A stretch of DNA of 63,952 nt from the NCBI RefSeq assembly GCF_002272075.1, contig NZ_NPBJ01000001.1, forward strand, positions 1 to 63,952, written 5' to 3'. The position numbers were made by a program, and so were the translations under genes. Origin of the DNA: Terribacillus saccharophilus (lineage in GTDB: Bacteria; Bacillota; Bacilli; Bacillales; Amphibacillaceae). Positions within the stretch are counted from its first letter, which is position 1; every line of letters starts with the position of its first letter. Below, piece by piece: positions 42,182 to 51,345 of this stretch. The notes beneath the pieces were generated by a model. The model was not told where the DNA came from. It did no database searches and saw only the letters and a list, made by a program, of their open reading frames with translations.

Positions 42182-42865
42182 TTAGATTTTACTAATTCTA
42201 CCTGAGTCTAAATCAATTTTATCTATTAATCTCTGAAGCTCATTAAGATTATTAATTATGTAGTCAGCATGAGCTAATTCTGTCTCATTTGCAAAATCGA
42301 AGTTACAACCAATTGAAACTAATCCATTATCCTTTGCAGCACTAATGTCGGAAATGCGGTCACCTACGACTGCGCCTGCCTTAATGTCATATTTATCTAT
42401 TATTGATTTGACTAAGTCCCCTTTGTTAAGTGTATGGATTTGTTGAATACTGAATGTCTCTGTTACCCACTTGTCTAGATTGTAATAAGTTACAATGGTC
42501 TGAAGATATTCAGTTAGGCCATTACTAGCAATGAAGATATCACAGTCATTCTCTTTCAAAAAACGGAAAATCTCATGCACGTTCTGATATAAAGCACCAT
42601 TCCCGCTCTTGATATTAGCCACAAGTTTTTCTAGGAAATAAATATCTGTTTGCTTTCTAATTTCATTCGAATGTTCAGGAAGCAGGGTTTCCCATACTGT
42701 AGGCAGTGGGACTCCCATAATTTTTCGGTATGTATCAATTGGGGTATCAGCATCCCATAGATTCAATAATCGCAAGTGACAGAATGTCTCATCAAGAGAT
42801 AATTCTAGTATCTTATTCGTTTGAAAGAGGGTACCATCCATATCAAATATTACTGAGGTTTTCAT
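42182..42865 (-). CDS. HAD-superfamily hydrolase (PGP-like)
   Basis: The 227-aa protein has motif I VIFDMDGTLFQTN, a helical cap, motif II IFIASNG, a Lys region and motif IV GAVVGDRISDISAAKDNGL. It belongs to the subfamily of phosphoglycolate phosphatase and beta-phosphoglucomutase-like enzymes. The substrate is not evident. The gene stands alone on the minus strand. Confidence 0.87.
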   Translation of the reverse strand: MKTSVIFDMDGTLFQTNKILELSLDETFCHLRLLNLWDADTPIDTYRKIMGVPLPTVWETLLPEHSNEIRKQTDIYFLEKLVANIKSGNGALYQNVHEIFRFLKENDCDIFIASNGLTEYLQTIVTYYNLDKWVTETFSIQQIHTLNKGDLVKSIIDKYDIKAGAVVGDRISDISAAKDNGLVSIGCNFDFANETELAHADYIINNLNELQRLIDKIDLDSGRISKI

Positions 42866-43035
42866 ATTTCTATCACTCCGTGCTCTATATTTTGGAATAG
42901 TATACTATAATTGTATCATTCAGGTAGCTTAATGGTTGTAAAAGCCTGAATTTTTTCGTGCTCAAATGTCAGTTTCGATTGCAATAGATGGTATTATATA
43001 CCAAAAGATATAAGCCTTTATAAGGGGGATTCTCG

Positions 43036-43461
43036 ATGTTTGTTGTCAATGTAGAAGGTGCTATCTATCGAAATGGTAAATGGTTGATGATCAGAAGGAG
43101 TGAGCAAGAAGAGCATGCGGCAGGATGCCTATCCATGGTTGGCGGTAAGTGTGACTTGGAAGGCATGTCCTCTGATATATTGGAAAGATCGCTGAAGCGT
43201 GAAATCTATGAAGAAGTAGGCATTGAAGTAGATGACCTTATTTATGTGAACAGCTCCTCTTTTGTTACGGGTAAGGGGACACACGTTATTGATATTGTTT
43301 TTCTTTGTCAGGAAGTAACAGGTGAACCTTATGCAAAGAGCGAAGAAGAGGTGGGAGAAGTGATGTGGATGACGACACATGAAATTATTTCTCAGAAGGA
43401 AACTCCAGCATATTTAAAGGAGAATATTCAGTTGGCAGAGAAGAAACTTGCAGCGAATTGA
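43036..43461 (+). CDS. NUDIX hydrolase
   Basis: The 141-aa protein has the NUDIX box GKCDLEGMSSDILERSLKREIYEEVGIEVDD, a slightly irregular version of G-x5-E-x7-REUxEEXGU with a longer loop before RE. It hydrolyses nucleoside diphosphate derivatives or a related diphosphate. Substrate unknown. It is followed closely by a GNAT gene whose coding sequence begins 32 nt after this stop. Confidence 0.85.
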   Translation: MFVVNVEGAIYRNGKWLMIRRSEQEEHAAGCLSMVGGKCDLEGMSSDILERSLKREIYEEVGIEVDDLIYVNSSSFVTGKGTHVIDIVFLCQEVTGEPYAKSEEEVGEVMWMTTHEIISQKETPAYLKENIQLAEKKLAAN

Positions 43462-43492
43462 TACTTTATGTTGTTTCAATGGAGGAATCGGA

Positions 43493-43924
43493 ATGAATCT
43501 AAGAGAGCTGAAATTCTCAGATGCTAAAGAAGTAGCGCGCTTAACTATTCAGTTGGGATATCTAGTTGAAATAGATGTAATATCGCAGCGTCTAATCTTT
43601 CTATTGCAGTCAAGCAATCACAAAGTATTTGTATCGGAGGAAAGTGAAAATAACCTATCCGGATGGGTTCACATCTATGGGAAGCATTTAATTGAATTGC
43701 AGTATGCAGAAATTGGCGGTCTTGTGGTAGATAAACATTATCGTAAAAGAGGTATAGGTGCTCACCTAATGAAAAAGTGCGAGGAATGGGCAAGACTTAA
43801 AGGATACCAGGAAATAAGGCTTCGTTCTGGCAGCCAACGTGTTGATGCCCATAATTTCTATAGGGGAATTGGTTATGAAAATGTGAATTCTCAAGAGCTA
43901 TTTGTTAAGTCAACTACATATTAG
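43493..43924 (+). CDS. GNAT-family N-acetyltransferase (AAC(6')-like)
   Basis: The protein of about 143 aa starts MNLRELKFSDAKEVARLTIQLGY and has AEIGGLVVDKHYRKRGIGAHLMKKCEEWARLKGYQEIRLRSGSQRVDAHNFYRGIGYEN. This order resembles aminoglycoside 6'-acetyltransferase-like and related GNATs, though a resistance activity is unproven. ATG 43493 is selected by the GGAGGA site. It is likely cotranscribed with the NUDIX gene. Confidence 0.84.
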   Translation: MNLRELKFSDAKEVARLTIQLGYLVEIDVISQRLIFLLQSSNHKVFVSEESENNLSGWVHIYGKHLIELQYAEIGGLVVDKHYRKRGIGAHLMKKCEEWARLKGYQEIRLRSGSQRVDAHNFYRGIGYENVNSQELFVKSTTY

Positions 43925-44051
43925 AATACCCAGTTAATATGTTTGGTTTAGGAGTTATGAGCGTATCCATTTTGTCTAGTCGTCCTGTTTCATCATCACT
44001 CAAAAGTGGAACAAGTATCCATGACATAACTTCAGTAAAGGAGACTTGATC

Positions 44052-44918
44052 ATGGAACCAAAAGATATGCAAACAGACGGTACGCCAAAACAGGAACAGG
44101 ATCGGCAGCCTGGTATTGAAGCACGGATGGAGCCGCTGCCGCATCAGCCGCATAATTACAAAGGAGCAGGTCGGCTGCAGGATAAAGCGGCGCTGATCAC
44201 TGGCGGCGATTCTGGGATTGGTCGCGCGGTAGCAATTTTGTATGCGAAAGAAGGCGCAGATGTTGCTATCTCCTATCTTGATGAACAAGAGGACGCAGAA
44301 GAGACGAAGCGTTTGGTTGAAGCAGAAGGAAGAAAATGCTTGTTGCTGCCCGGTGATATCAAAGATGAAGCGCATTGTGTCGATTTAGTAGAGAAGACAG
44401 TTGCGAAGTTTGGCAAGCTTAATATCTTGGTGAGCAATGCAGCTATCCAATATGTAGTTGACGATGTGCTGGATATCTCAAGTGCACAATTTGATGAAGT
44501 GTTCCGCACAAACTTCTATCCTTTGTTCTATTTGACGAAGGCGAGTGTCAAACATATGAAGGAAGGTGATTCCATCATCGCGACTTCCTCCATAAATGCT
44601 TTTCAGGGCAATGCCATCTTCATGGATTACTCGGCAACGAAGGGTGCTATTACAGCTTGGATCCGCAGTATTGCGCAGAGCCTGGCAAGCAAAGGAATCC
44701 GTGCGAATTCTGTTGCACCTGGTCCGGTATGGACACCGCTTATCCCAGCTTCCATACCGGCAGACCATATTGAAAGCTTCGGACAAAGCAACTTGATGGG
44801 ACGACCAGGTCAACCTTCTGAACACGCATGGCCTTATGTGATGCTTGCTTCTGATGAGAGCTCCTATATGACAGGTCAGACAATTCATATCAATGGAGGA
44901 CAGTGGACATCATCCTGA
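44052..44918 (+). CDS. Short-chain dehydrogenase/reductase (YhxC/YhdF-like)
   Basis: This protein of about 288 aa has an N-terminal extension of ~45 residues (GIEARMEPLPHQPHNYKGAGRLQDK) typical of Bacillus general-stress SDRs. The cofactor motif is LITGGDSGIGRAVAILYAKEGA, then NAAIQ, catalytic Ser in ATSSINAF, YSATK, and PGPVWTPLIPAS. ATG 44052 has AAGGAGAC upstream. Substrate unknown. Confidence 0.9.
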   Translation: MEPKDMQTDGTPKQEQDRQPGIEARMEPLPHQPHNYKGAGRLQDKAALITGGDSGIGRAVAILYAKEGADVAISYLDEQEDAEETKRLVEAEGRKCLLLPGDIKDEAHCVDLVEKTVAKFGKLNILVSNAAIQYVVDDVLDISSAQFDEVFRTNFYPLFYLTKASVKHMKEGDSIIATSSINAFQGNAIFMDYSATKGAITAWIRSIAQSLASKGIRANSVAPGPVWTPLIPASIPADHIESFGQSNLMGRPGQPSEHAWPYVMLASDESSYMTGQTIHINGGQWTSS

Positions 44919-44930
44919 TTGTATGAAGAA

Positions 44931-44959
44931 AGCACCAGCTTGCTGGTGCTTCTTTTTTA
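44931..44959 (+). terminator. Terminator after the SDR gene
   Basis: AGCACCAGC and GCTGGTGCT form a perfect 9-bp stem with a 2-nt loop and are followed by T-rich sequence. It lies between convergent genes. Confidence 0.8.
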
Positions 44960-45967
44960 TGCGTTCACTTGTGATCTTTCTGATGGTGCATAGGCATCCA
45001 AATAGTTGGCACTCCAATCGTCAATATGCAGCTTCAGAATTTGGTCGATGGCAAGCAGATTTTCCTTGCTGAGAGTCAAGTCCTCAACACCTGTGACTTC
45101 ATCCAGCTGATCTGGCGTATATGCACCCCAGATAGCTACATCTACCCCGTCCTGTTCAAGTACCCAGCACATCGCTAATTGAGCGATTGTCTTATCACGG
45201 CTCGCGGCGAAGTTCTTCAATTGCTCGACCGCATCAAGGACTGCTTCGTATCTGCCACTTTCAAATAATGGGTGTGAAGAACGGAAGTCATCTTCTGAAA
45301 ATGTAGTGGACTTCGTTAGTGCCCCTGCCAGCAAGCCATGTGACATTGGTTCCCAGGCTAAACCGCCGATATTATGCTGTTTTGCGTAATCAAACCAATC
45401 CCATAGGCCGCGCTGCAGCATGTTGAACTGATTTTGCGTGACATGAAGTGGTGCTTCTTGCTGGAAGGCCTCCATTTCCTGTGGTGTAAAATTACTGACT
45501 CCGATAGCTCGAATTTTACCTTTTTTGTGTAAGTTGTTCATAACGCCGGCGAGCTCTTCCATAGGAATTTCATGGTCAGGCCAATGCACTTGATATAGAT
45601 CCAGATAATCAGTTCCTAAACGCTTCAGGGTCAGATCCAGTTCCTTTTCCACATTTTCTGGACGCATATCACGGAACAGTTGCTTGTCATCAGTCCAATT
45701 GACTCCAGGCTTTCCGGCCAGGACGAGCTTGTCACGAGGTATGCTTGATTCCTGCAGTGCTTTGCCGATAAATTCCTCTGATCTTCCGAGCCCATAATCA
45801 GGGGCAGTATCGATTAAATTGATGCCTTGGTCGAGTGCAGCATGGACGGTATGTTTGGCACTGTCCTCATCTGGTTCACGCTGCCACAAATATCCTCCCA
45901 TGGCCCATGTTCCTAAAGCAATTTGTGTTACTTCCAAATCACTTGTTCCAAGTGTCACTTTCTTCAA
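44957..45967 (-). CDS. Aldo/keto reductase
   Basis: The 336-aa protein has the complete active site: INLIDTAPDYGLGRSEEFIG (Asp, Tyr), LVLAGKPGVNW (Lys), YLDLYQVHWPDHEIPMEEL (His) and a late cofactor segment. It reduces an aldehyde or ketone with NADPH. It belongs to a family related to YhdN/IolS-like AKRs of Bacillus. It lies divergently from the YesN-type regulator, with two tiny genes between. Confidence 0.9.
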   Translation of the reverse strand: MKKVTLGTSDLEVTQIALGTWAMGGYLWQREPDEDSAKHTVHAALDQGINLIDTAPDYGLGRSEEFIGKALQESSIPRDKLVLAGKPGVNWTDDKQLFRDMRPENVEKELDLTLKRLGTDYLDLYQVHWPDHEIPMEELAGVMNNLHKKGKIRAIGVSNFTPQEMEAFQQEAPLHVTQNQFNMLQRGLWDWFDYAKQHNIGGLAWEPMSHGLLAGALTKSTTFSEDDFRSSHPLFESGRYEAVLDAVEQLKNFAASRDKTIAQLAMCWVLEQDGVDVAIWGAYTPDQLDEVTGVEDLTLSKENLLAIDQILKLHIDDWSANYLDAYAPSERSQVNA

Positions 45968-46045
45968 GTTAAGTCATTCCTTTCTCATGTGCTTTTGGAA
46001 ATTGTGTTCCCGTCTTTTGGAAAACAAAACACATGAGCAAGGTTA

Positions 46046-46144
46046 TCATTTAGGGCCAAAACGCCGGAATAGTGAGCGGATACCGAAATAGATAGTACTG
46101 CCAATTGCTAAGATTATAATCAAGAGTGTGATCGTATTTCCCAT
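46046..46144 (-). CDS. Tiny membrane protein (32 aa)
   Basis: ATG at 46144 is preceded by an excellent AAGGAGAAA site. The product is one transmembrane helix (NTITLLIIILAIGSTIYFGI) followed by a basic tail RSLFRRFGPK. It lies 14 nt after the 55-aa gene at 46159-46326, so they form a two-gene micro-operon. Family unknown. Confidence 0.6.
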   Translation of the reverse strand: MGNTITLLIIILAIGSTIYFGIRSLFRRFGPK

Positions 46145-46158
46145 AGATTTTCTCCTTT

Positions 46159-46326
46159 TCAAGGTCCGATTTGGAATAAACGCAAAATGCCGCGGCCGAT
46201 CCATAGGAGTAGGCGAAAAGGCAAAAACAGTAGCTCTGGTACCCAAAGCAGAATATCGAGAATATCCCATTTGTGATTCGGATCAGCTTCCCTTTTTCGT
46301 TTTCTCCGTCGTTCCCGCAGTGTCAA
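46159..46326 (-). CDS. Small basic membrane protein (55 aa)
   Basis: TTG at 46326 after a GGGAGAG site opens MTLRERRRKRKREAD, a strongly basic N-terminus. One hydrophobic helix (LLWVPELLFLPFRLLLWIGRGI) and a short tail ending QIGP follow. The coding sequence is too short for common gene finders. It is directly followed by the 32-aa membrane peptide gene. Function unknown; many such peptides sit at the membrane. Confidence 0.6.
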   Translation of the reverse strand: MTLRERRRKRKREADPNHKWDILDILLWVPELLFLPFRLLLWIGRGILRLFQIGP

Positions 46327-46423
46327 CAGTCATCTCTCCCTTTTGGAAAAAATAGGTTATATTCATCTTATCATAATTTACTAACAAAACGTGTTATTCA
46401 GAGCATGTTCAAGCTAACTCACC

Positions 46424-46469
46424 TTGACAAATGTTAAGATCCGGAACACTATAAAAGAAAGCGCTTTCC
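46424..46469 (+). promoter_or_regulatory. Promoter and cre-like site before the yesN-type gene
   Basis: TTGACA (46424-46429) precedes a TATAAA (46450-46455) with wide spacing. AGAAAGCGCTTTCC (46456-46469) is a near-palindromic cre for CcpA placed directly after it. This fits carbon catabolite repression of the sugar locus. Confidence 0.6.
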
Positions 46470-46500
46470 AATAAGGATCAAGCAGAGACTTGATAAAGGG

Positions 46501-47997
46501 GTGTCATGCATTTTGGATACAAAGGGATTGTGCAGGACATTAATTGTCGATGATGAAATTCTTATCCGACAAGGTATCAAACACTACCTGAATTGGGAGA
46601 AGGAAGGGTTCACAATAGTAGGGGAGGCTTCAAACGGAAAAGAAGCTTTGGAACTGATCGAATCGCTGAACCCACATATTGTTATTACAGATGTCGTCAT
46701 GCCGATTATGGACGGAGAAGCTTTGACGAGGATTGTAAATGAAAAATATCCGCATATCGGACTGATCGTATTGAGCAGCTTCAGTGAATTCGATTATGTA
46801 AGAAGTGCTTTTCAGAACGGAGTTATCGACTATATTCTTAAACCAAAGCTGAATGCAGAAGTGTTGCTAAAGGCTCTGCGCCTTGCGACAGGACAATTGG
46901 AAGGGTTTCATCTCAGCAGTGAGGGAGAGCATGAGCAAACATTAAAGGATAAATTAAGATGTCTTTATGAGGGAACAGATGTCTCTTTTGAGGAAGAAGA
47001 AACATCTTATTTTCCATATAAGTATTTTCAAGTACTAAGCTATAGTCTTGAAGCTGATAAAACTGGTAAGCCGTTCCATGAATATATTGCTAATCAAGAT
47101 GGAAACCTGACATCAATTTTAACAACTTCAAATCTACATATTTACTTGTGGAATGGCAACCAAATGTTTAGTGAAGATGTAATTTCACGATTACCTAAAT
47201 CAAGTTCTGTTTGCAGTACACGAGCTTTCGATGACCTTTTAGAACTGAAAGGAAAGCAAAAGGAAATCGAAAAGTTGGAGAGTTATCGGTTCTTCTTTCC
47301 GGAGAAGTTGTATCTGTCTGAAGCTATCTTGCCGCTTCCGCCTGGTGAGAGAAAGGTGTTTCAATTAGATCGCTTTATTGAAGAGTGCAAAAGGGACAAT
47401 TTTCAAGAGGCTTTTTCTTATTTAGAGGAACATATCGGGCAGATGGTGCTTGATTACCAACAAGATATCGTCGAATATAAAGCATTTCTTAATAATATTA
47501 TGTTCAATTTAATTGTACTGCTTGGCAATATGAATTATCAGACAGAGGAGCTGGAGAAAAAGAAGTATACGTATTTCCAACAAGTTGGCCAGTCAACTGA
47601 TGTTTATGCAGCCAATCAGACGGTTGAATCATTCTTGAAGGAAGTAAAGCGGATTGTGGAAACAGAAGAAGGACAGGGACATATGCGGAAACTGACAGAC
47701 TATATCAAGGCGCATTATCATGAATCGTTATCATTATCTGATATTGCGAACCATTTCCATTTCAGCCCTTCTTATTTATCTAATTATTTTTCCACGAATA
47801 GTAAGGAGGGGTTCAGCGAGTATCTTAATCGTGTCCGGATTGAGGCAGCTATTACCTTGCTTAGACAAAACGATATCCCTATCTCAAAGATAAGTGAGCA
47901 GGTCGGTTTCTCAGATCATAGTTATTTTTGTCGTGTTTTTAAAAAGCAAACGAGCTATTCTCCTTCGCAATACCGGCGAAAACGGATAATGAGCTGA
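46501..47997 (+). CDS. YesN-type response regulator (receiver plus AraC helix-turn-helix)
   Basis: The 498-aa protein has an N-terminal receiver (LIVDDEILIRQGIKHYL with acidic pair Asp17/Asp18, phospho-acceptor Asp64 in ITDVVMP, and LKPK with the conserved Lys). A long unknown middle domain follows, then a C-terminal AraC pair of helix-turn-helices (~400-495, DIANHFHFSPSYLSNYF and ISEQVGFSDHSYFCRVFKK). It activates sugar genes on signal from the kinase 13 nt downstream. The start is uncertain: GTG 46501 or TTG 46513. Confidence 0.9.
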   Translation: MSCILDTKGLCRTLIVDDEILIRQGIKHYLNWEKEGFTIVGEASNGKEALELIESLNPHIVITDVVMPIMDGEALTRIVNEKYPHIGLIVLSSFSEFDYVRSAFQNGVIDYILKPKLNAEVLLKALRLATGQLEGFHLSSEGEHEQTLKDKLRCLYEGTDVSFEEEETSYFPYKYFQVLSYSLEADKTGKPFHEYIANQDGNLTSILTTSNLHIYLWNGNQMFSEDVISRLPKSSSVCSTRAFDDLLELKGKQKEIEKLESYRFFFPEKLYLSEAILPLPPGERKVFQLDRFIEECKRDNFQEAFSYLEEHIGQMVLDYQQDIVEYKAFLNNIMFNLIVLLGNMNYQTEELEKKKYTYFQQVGQSTDVYAANQTVESFLKEVKRIVETEEGQGHMRKLTDYIKAHYHESLSLSDIANHFHFSPSYLSNYFSTNSKEGFSEYLNRVRIEAAITLLRQNDIPISKISEQVGFSDHSYFCRVFKKQTSYSPSQYRRKRIMS

Positions 47998-48010
47998 GGA
48001 GGAATAGCTG

Positions 48011-49774
48011 ATGAAGATTAAAGACCAGCTTCAGCCTAATGGCCTGTTTATGAAGATGTTCCTTATAACAGTTGCACTTATTATTTTAGTAGCTATCACC
48101 GTAATACTTACGACTATTCGAATGGCTGAACAATTCTTCGTTGAGAAGTTCAGCATCACCAATTCGCAAATAATCGATCAAATTCAATATGATTTCGAGG
48201 AGTTGAATTACAGCATTGTAATGGCTGCTACTGATATCGGTCAGAGCAGCACAATTGAGGCTTATTTATCAGAGAAGGAGCCGGATAATGAGCGTATCAT
48301 GAGTCTTTACCTCGTGATGAGCCAAATTGATCATCTACGGGAACAGCTAGGTGATCAAAACGTAGAAATTGCAATCGCTGATCAGGATGCAATCTCATAC
48401 AGGACGAACTTTACGTATTGGCCTACTAATCCAACAGATATTCGTAACCATGACATTACGGAAACGATTATCAAGGAGCCGAACAAGCTGCTTTATTTTC
48501 AGGATTCACGAGAAGCATCTGATAATTACGTGATCGCGGCGAAGGCTCTACTTGATCGGGAAACAGATCAATCCTATGGTGCGGTGTACTTTCCGATTAA
48601 AGAGGGGCAGCTGCGTTCCTTTTACACAGACTATGTAAAGCCGGGGAATGATTTTTATGTGCTGGATCAAAACGGCAAAGTGGTCTCAAGCAGTTTAACG
48701 AATGTAATTGGACAATCGCTTCCAGAGCTTAGTCAGGAAGCGGAGAATATGCAAACTGACGGAGAAACATACCGGGAGGTCAAGTTTCAGGATACAAATC
48801 AAATTATGCTGGCAGAATATCTGCCTTATTTTGATATGTACCTTATAAATATGGTGGATAAGCAGACCGCTGTAGGCAATCTGATTGATACAAAGCAAAT
48901 TGCATTATTGCTTATAGGTGTTGTTGTTCTTGCTCTAATCATTGTTTTCCTTGTTACGAAGCGGCTGACCAACTCCCTATCGAAACTTGTTAAAGACATT
49001 GAAGCAGTACCACAGAAAGGACTCAAGCGGCGCCTCGTATATGAAGGTACATACGAAACAAACCAAATTGGTCTTGCTTTCAACAGCATGATGGATGAAC
49101 TCCAAGTGTATGTAGAAAAACTCATCGAAGCGCAAAAACAGCAGCGCCATGCTGAGCTGGCTGCATTGCAGCAGCAAATTAATCCGCATTTCCTCTATAA
49201 TACAATGGCTTCCATCAAGTTCCTGGTCATGATGGGGGAAAGAGAAGAAGCTGAAAAAACGATTGATGCATTCATTACTCTTTTGCAAAATACAATCGGC
49301 AACGTTGATGAATCAGTTACCGTAGAGTTGGAACTACAGAATTTAAAAAACTATGTGCTAATCAATCAAAAAAGATACGGGGATAGGATTCAGGTACAGT
49401 TCATGGTGTCTCCTGATTGTTTGGACTATCTTATTCCGAAGCTGATATTGCAGCCTTTTATCGAGAACTCATTTTTCCATGCTTTCAATAAAAAGGCTAA
49501 AGGTACAATTTCGGTGCTTGTATGGAAAGAAGCAGACGATCTTGTATGTGAAATAGCCGATGATGGCGATGGGATGGCAGCTTGTAAAGATCTGCCCAAT
49601 ACGAACCGCAATCGACAACTGTTTTCCGGTATAGGAGTTAAAAATGTGCATGAACGAATGCAGCTTCTATATGGGACAAATTATGGTGTGTCCATCACCA
49701 GTGAGACAGGGCAGGGTACGAAAGTGAGGTTAAGACTGCCTGCAGTAAAAGAAGATGAAAGAGATGTAATTTAA
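48011..49774 (+). CDS. YesM-type sensor histidine kinase
   Basis: The 587-aa membrane kinase has a first helix at ~14-37 (MFLITVALIILVAITVILTTI), a large extracellular sensor domain and a second helix near 295-315. A HAMP region, the His-kinase motif QQQINPHFLYNTMASIKFL with phospho-acceptor His, and an ATPase region with DDGDGMAACKD and SGIGVKNVHERMQLLYG complete it. It pairs with the upstream YesN regulator and senses a sugar-related signal, probably via the binding protein encoded next. Confidence 0.92.
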   Translation: MKIKDQLQPNGLFMKMFLITVALIILVAITVILTTIRMAEQFFVEKFSITNSQIIDQIQYDFEELNYSIVMAATDIGQSSTIEAYLSEKEPDNERIMSLYLVMSQIDHLREQLGDQNVEIAIADQDAISYRTNFTYWPTNPTDIRNHDITETIIKEPNKLLYFQDSREASDNYVIAAKALLDRETDQSYGAVYFPIKEGQLRSFYTDYVKPGNDFYVLDQNGKVVSSSLTNVIGQSLPELSQEAENMQTDGETYREVKFQDTNQIMLAEYLPYFDMYLINMVDKQTAVGNLIDTKQIALLLIGVVVLALIIVFLVTKRLTNSLSKLVKDIEAVPQKGLKRRLVYEGTYETNQIGLAFNSMMDELQVYVEKLIEAQKQQRHAELAALQQQINPHFLYNTMASIKFLVMMGEREEAEKTIDAFITLLQNTIGNVDESVTVELELQNLKNYVLINQKRYGDRIQVQFMVSPDCLDYLIPKLILQPFIENSFFHAFNKKAKGTISVLVWKEADDLVCEIADDGDGMAACKDLPNTNRNRQLFSGIGVKNVHERMQLLYGTNYGVSITSETGQGTKVRLRLPAVKEDERDVI

Positions 49775-49875
49775 TCCCATAGCTGGCCGTCTATACTGTC
49801 GACTTTAGAGATCGGTATAAGAAAAAAACAAGAGAAAAAATACAAATAACAAAAAATAATCCTAATTCATCATAA

Positions 49876-49889
49876 TGAAAGCGTTATCA
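49876..49889. promoter_or_regulatory. Catabolite response element (cre)
   Basis: TGAAAGCGTTATCA matches the cre consensus TGWAANCGNTNWCA at every defined position. It lies about 110 bp upstream of the sugar-binding lipoprotein gene, so CcpA should repress the transport operon when preferred sugars are present. Confidence 0.85.
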
Positions 49890-50001
49890 ATATAGAGATT
49901 AAATCCTAGTTTGACTCAATAAATTCCTAACAGAAGATAGCGGACGCATGCTAAGATTTAACCAGAAAGACAGCGCTTACAAAAATGAGGGGGTAAACAC
50001 G

Positions 50002-51276
50002 ATGAAGAAGTTTTTAGCACTTTTATTTGTTAGTTTGCTCGTTCTGTCTGCGTGTTCTTCGGGTTCCGGCTCGGAAGCAGATGCAGATACGAACGATATC
50101 AAAGTTTGGGCATGGGATCCAAACTTCAATATAAAAGCAGCGGAGCTTGCGAAAACAGCTTATCAAGAAGAAAACAGTGAGCTGAATGTGGAAATTATCG
50201 AGTACGCACAGGATGATATCATCCAAAAGCTGAACACAAGTCTCAGCTCTGGGACAACGAAAGGTCTTCCGAATGTCGTTTTGATTGAGGACTATCGTGC
50301 ACAAAGCTTCTTGCAGTCTTATCCGGATATGTTTTACGCGGTAGACGATGCAATCTCAATCGATGACTTTGCAAAGTACAAACAGCCGCCAACTAGCTTC
50401 GAAGGCAAGCAGTATGGAGTTCCTTTCGATTCTGGTGTAGCTGGTTTGTATGTACGAACTGACTACTTGGAAGAAGCAGGCTACAGCATCGATGATCTAC
50501 AGGATGCTGATTGGGAGAAAGTGATTGAAATTGGTACAGCAGTCAAGGATGCTACAGGCAAGCAAATGATCACGCAGGATCCAAAAGATCTTGGTCTATT
50601 GCGTATGATGATCCAGACAAGTGGTGCGTGGTATTTGGAGGAAGATGGTGTAACACCGAATATCGCTAATAATGATGCGCTGAAAGAAGCATTCCGTCTA
50701 TATAAGGAAATGATCGATGCAGACTTGGTAAAACCGCATGCAGACTGGAGTCAGTATATTGCCACGATTAATAATGGAGACATTTCCATGCTGCCAAGCG
50801 GAAACTGGATCACACCTTCCGTTAAAGCGGAAGCATCCCAATCAGGTAAATGGGCCGTAGCACCGTTTCCTAAGCTCCCTGGCATGGAATCAGTAAATGC
50901 ATCAAACTTGGGCGGTAGCTCCTGGTATGTACTGAACATCCCAGGTAAAGAAAAAGCAGCTGAATTCTTAGGGCAGACATTCGGTGCCGATGGTGATTTC
51001 CATCAGCAGTTTGTTGAAGAAGTAGGCGGTGTCGGAACCTATCAGCCTGCAGCAGAAGGAGATGCTTACCAAGCAGAAGATGAATTCTTTGGCGGTCAGA
51101 AGATAATGTCTGATTTCGCAGCTTGGACAGAAGAAATTCCACAGGTCAATTACGGTCTTCATACGTATGTGATCGAGGATATCCTTGCGAATGAAATCCA
51201 GAAATATTTGCAGGGCGAAGATTTAGATACGGTGATGGAAAACGCACAATCGCTGGCAGAACAGCAAGCGAAGTAA
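50002..51276 (+). CDS. Sugar ABC transporter solute-binding lipoprotein
   Basis: This protein of about 424 aa has a signal peptide and lipobox LSAC (Cys18). A family-1 solute-binding domain follows (DIKVWAWDPNFNIKAAELAKTAYQEEN, YGVPFDSGVAGLYVRTDYLEEAGY, SGNWITPSVK, AEFLGQTFG). It delivers an oligosaccharide or beta-galactoside to the permeases that follow. ATG 50002 is chosen over ATG 49948 because the signal peptide starts there and GAGGGGG lies upstream. No ATPase gene is in the operon; a shared MsmX-like ATPase is presumed. Confidence 0.92.
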   Translation: MKKFLALLFVSLLVLSACSSGSGSEADADTNDIKVWAWDPNFNIKAAELAKTAYQEENSELNVEIIEYAQDDIIQKLNTSLSSGTTKGLPNVVLIEDYRAQSFLQSYPDMFYAVDDAISIDDFAKYKQPPTSFEGKQYGVPFDSGVAGLYVRTDYLEEAGYSIDDLQDADWEKVIEIGTAVKDATGKQMITQDPKDLGLLRMMIQTSGAWYLEEDGVTPNIANNDALKEAFRLYKEMIDADLVKPHADWSQYIATINNGDISMLPSGNWITPSVKAEASQSGKWAVAPFPKLPGMESVNASNLGGSSWYVLNIPGKEKAAEFLGQTFGADGDFHQQFVEEVGGVGTYQPAAEGDAYQAEDEFFGGQKIMSDFAAWTEEIPQVNYGLHTYVIEDILANEIQKYLQGEDLDTVMENAQSLAEQQAK

Positions 51277-51345
51277 TCCAAGTGCCCTGGGATGCCGCGA
51301 ACACATGCTGCCTCCCGGGGCTTCTTTAGAAAGGAGTCCAAATTT

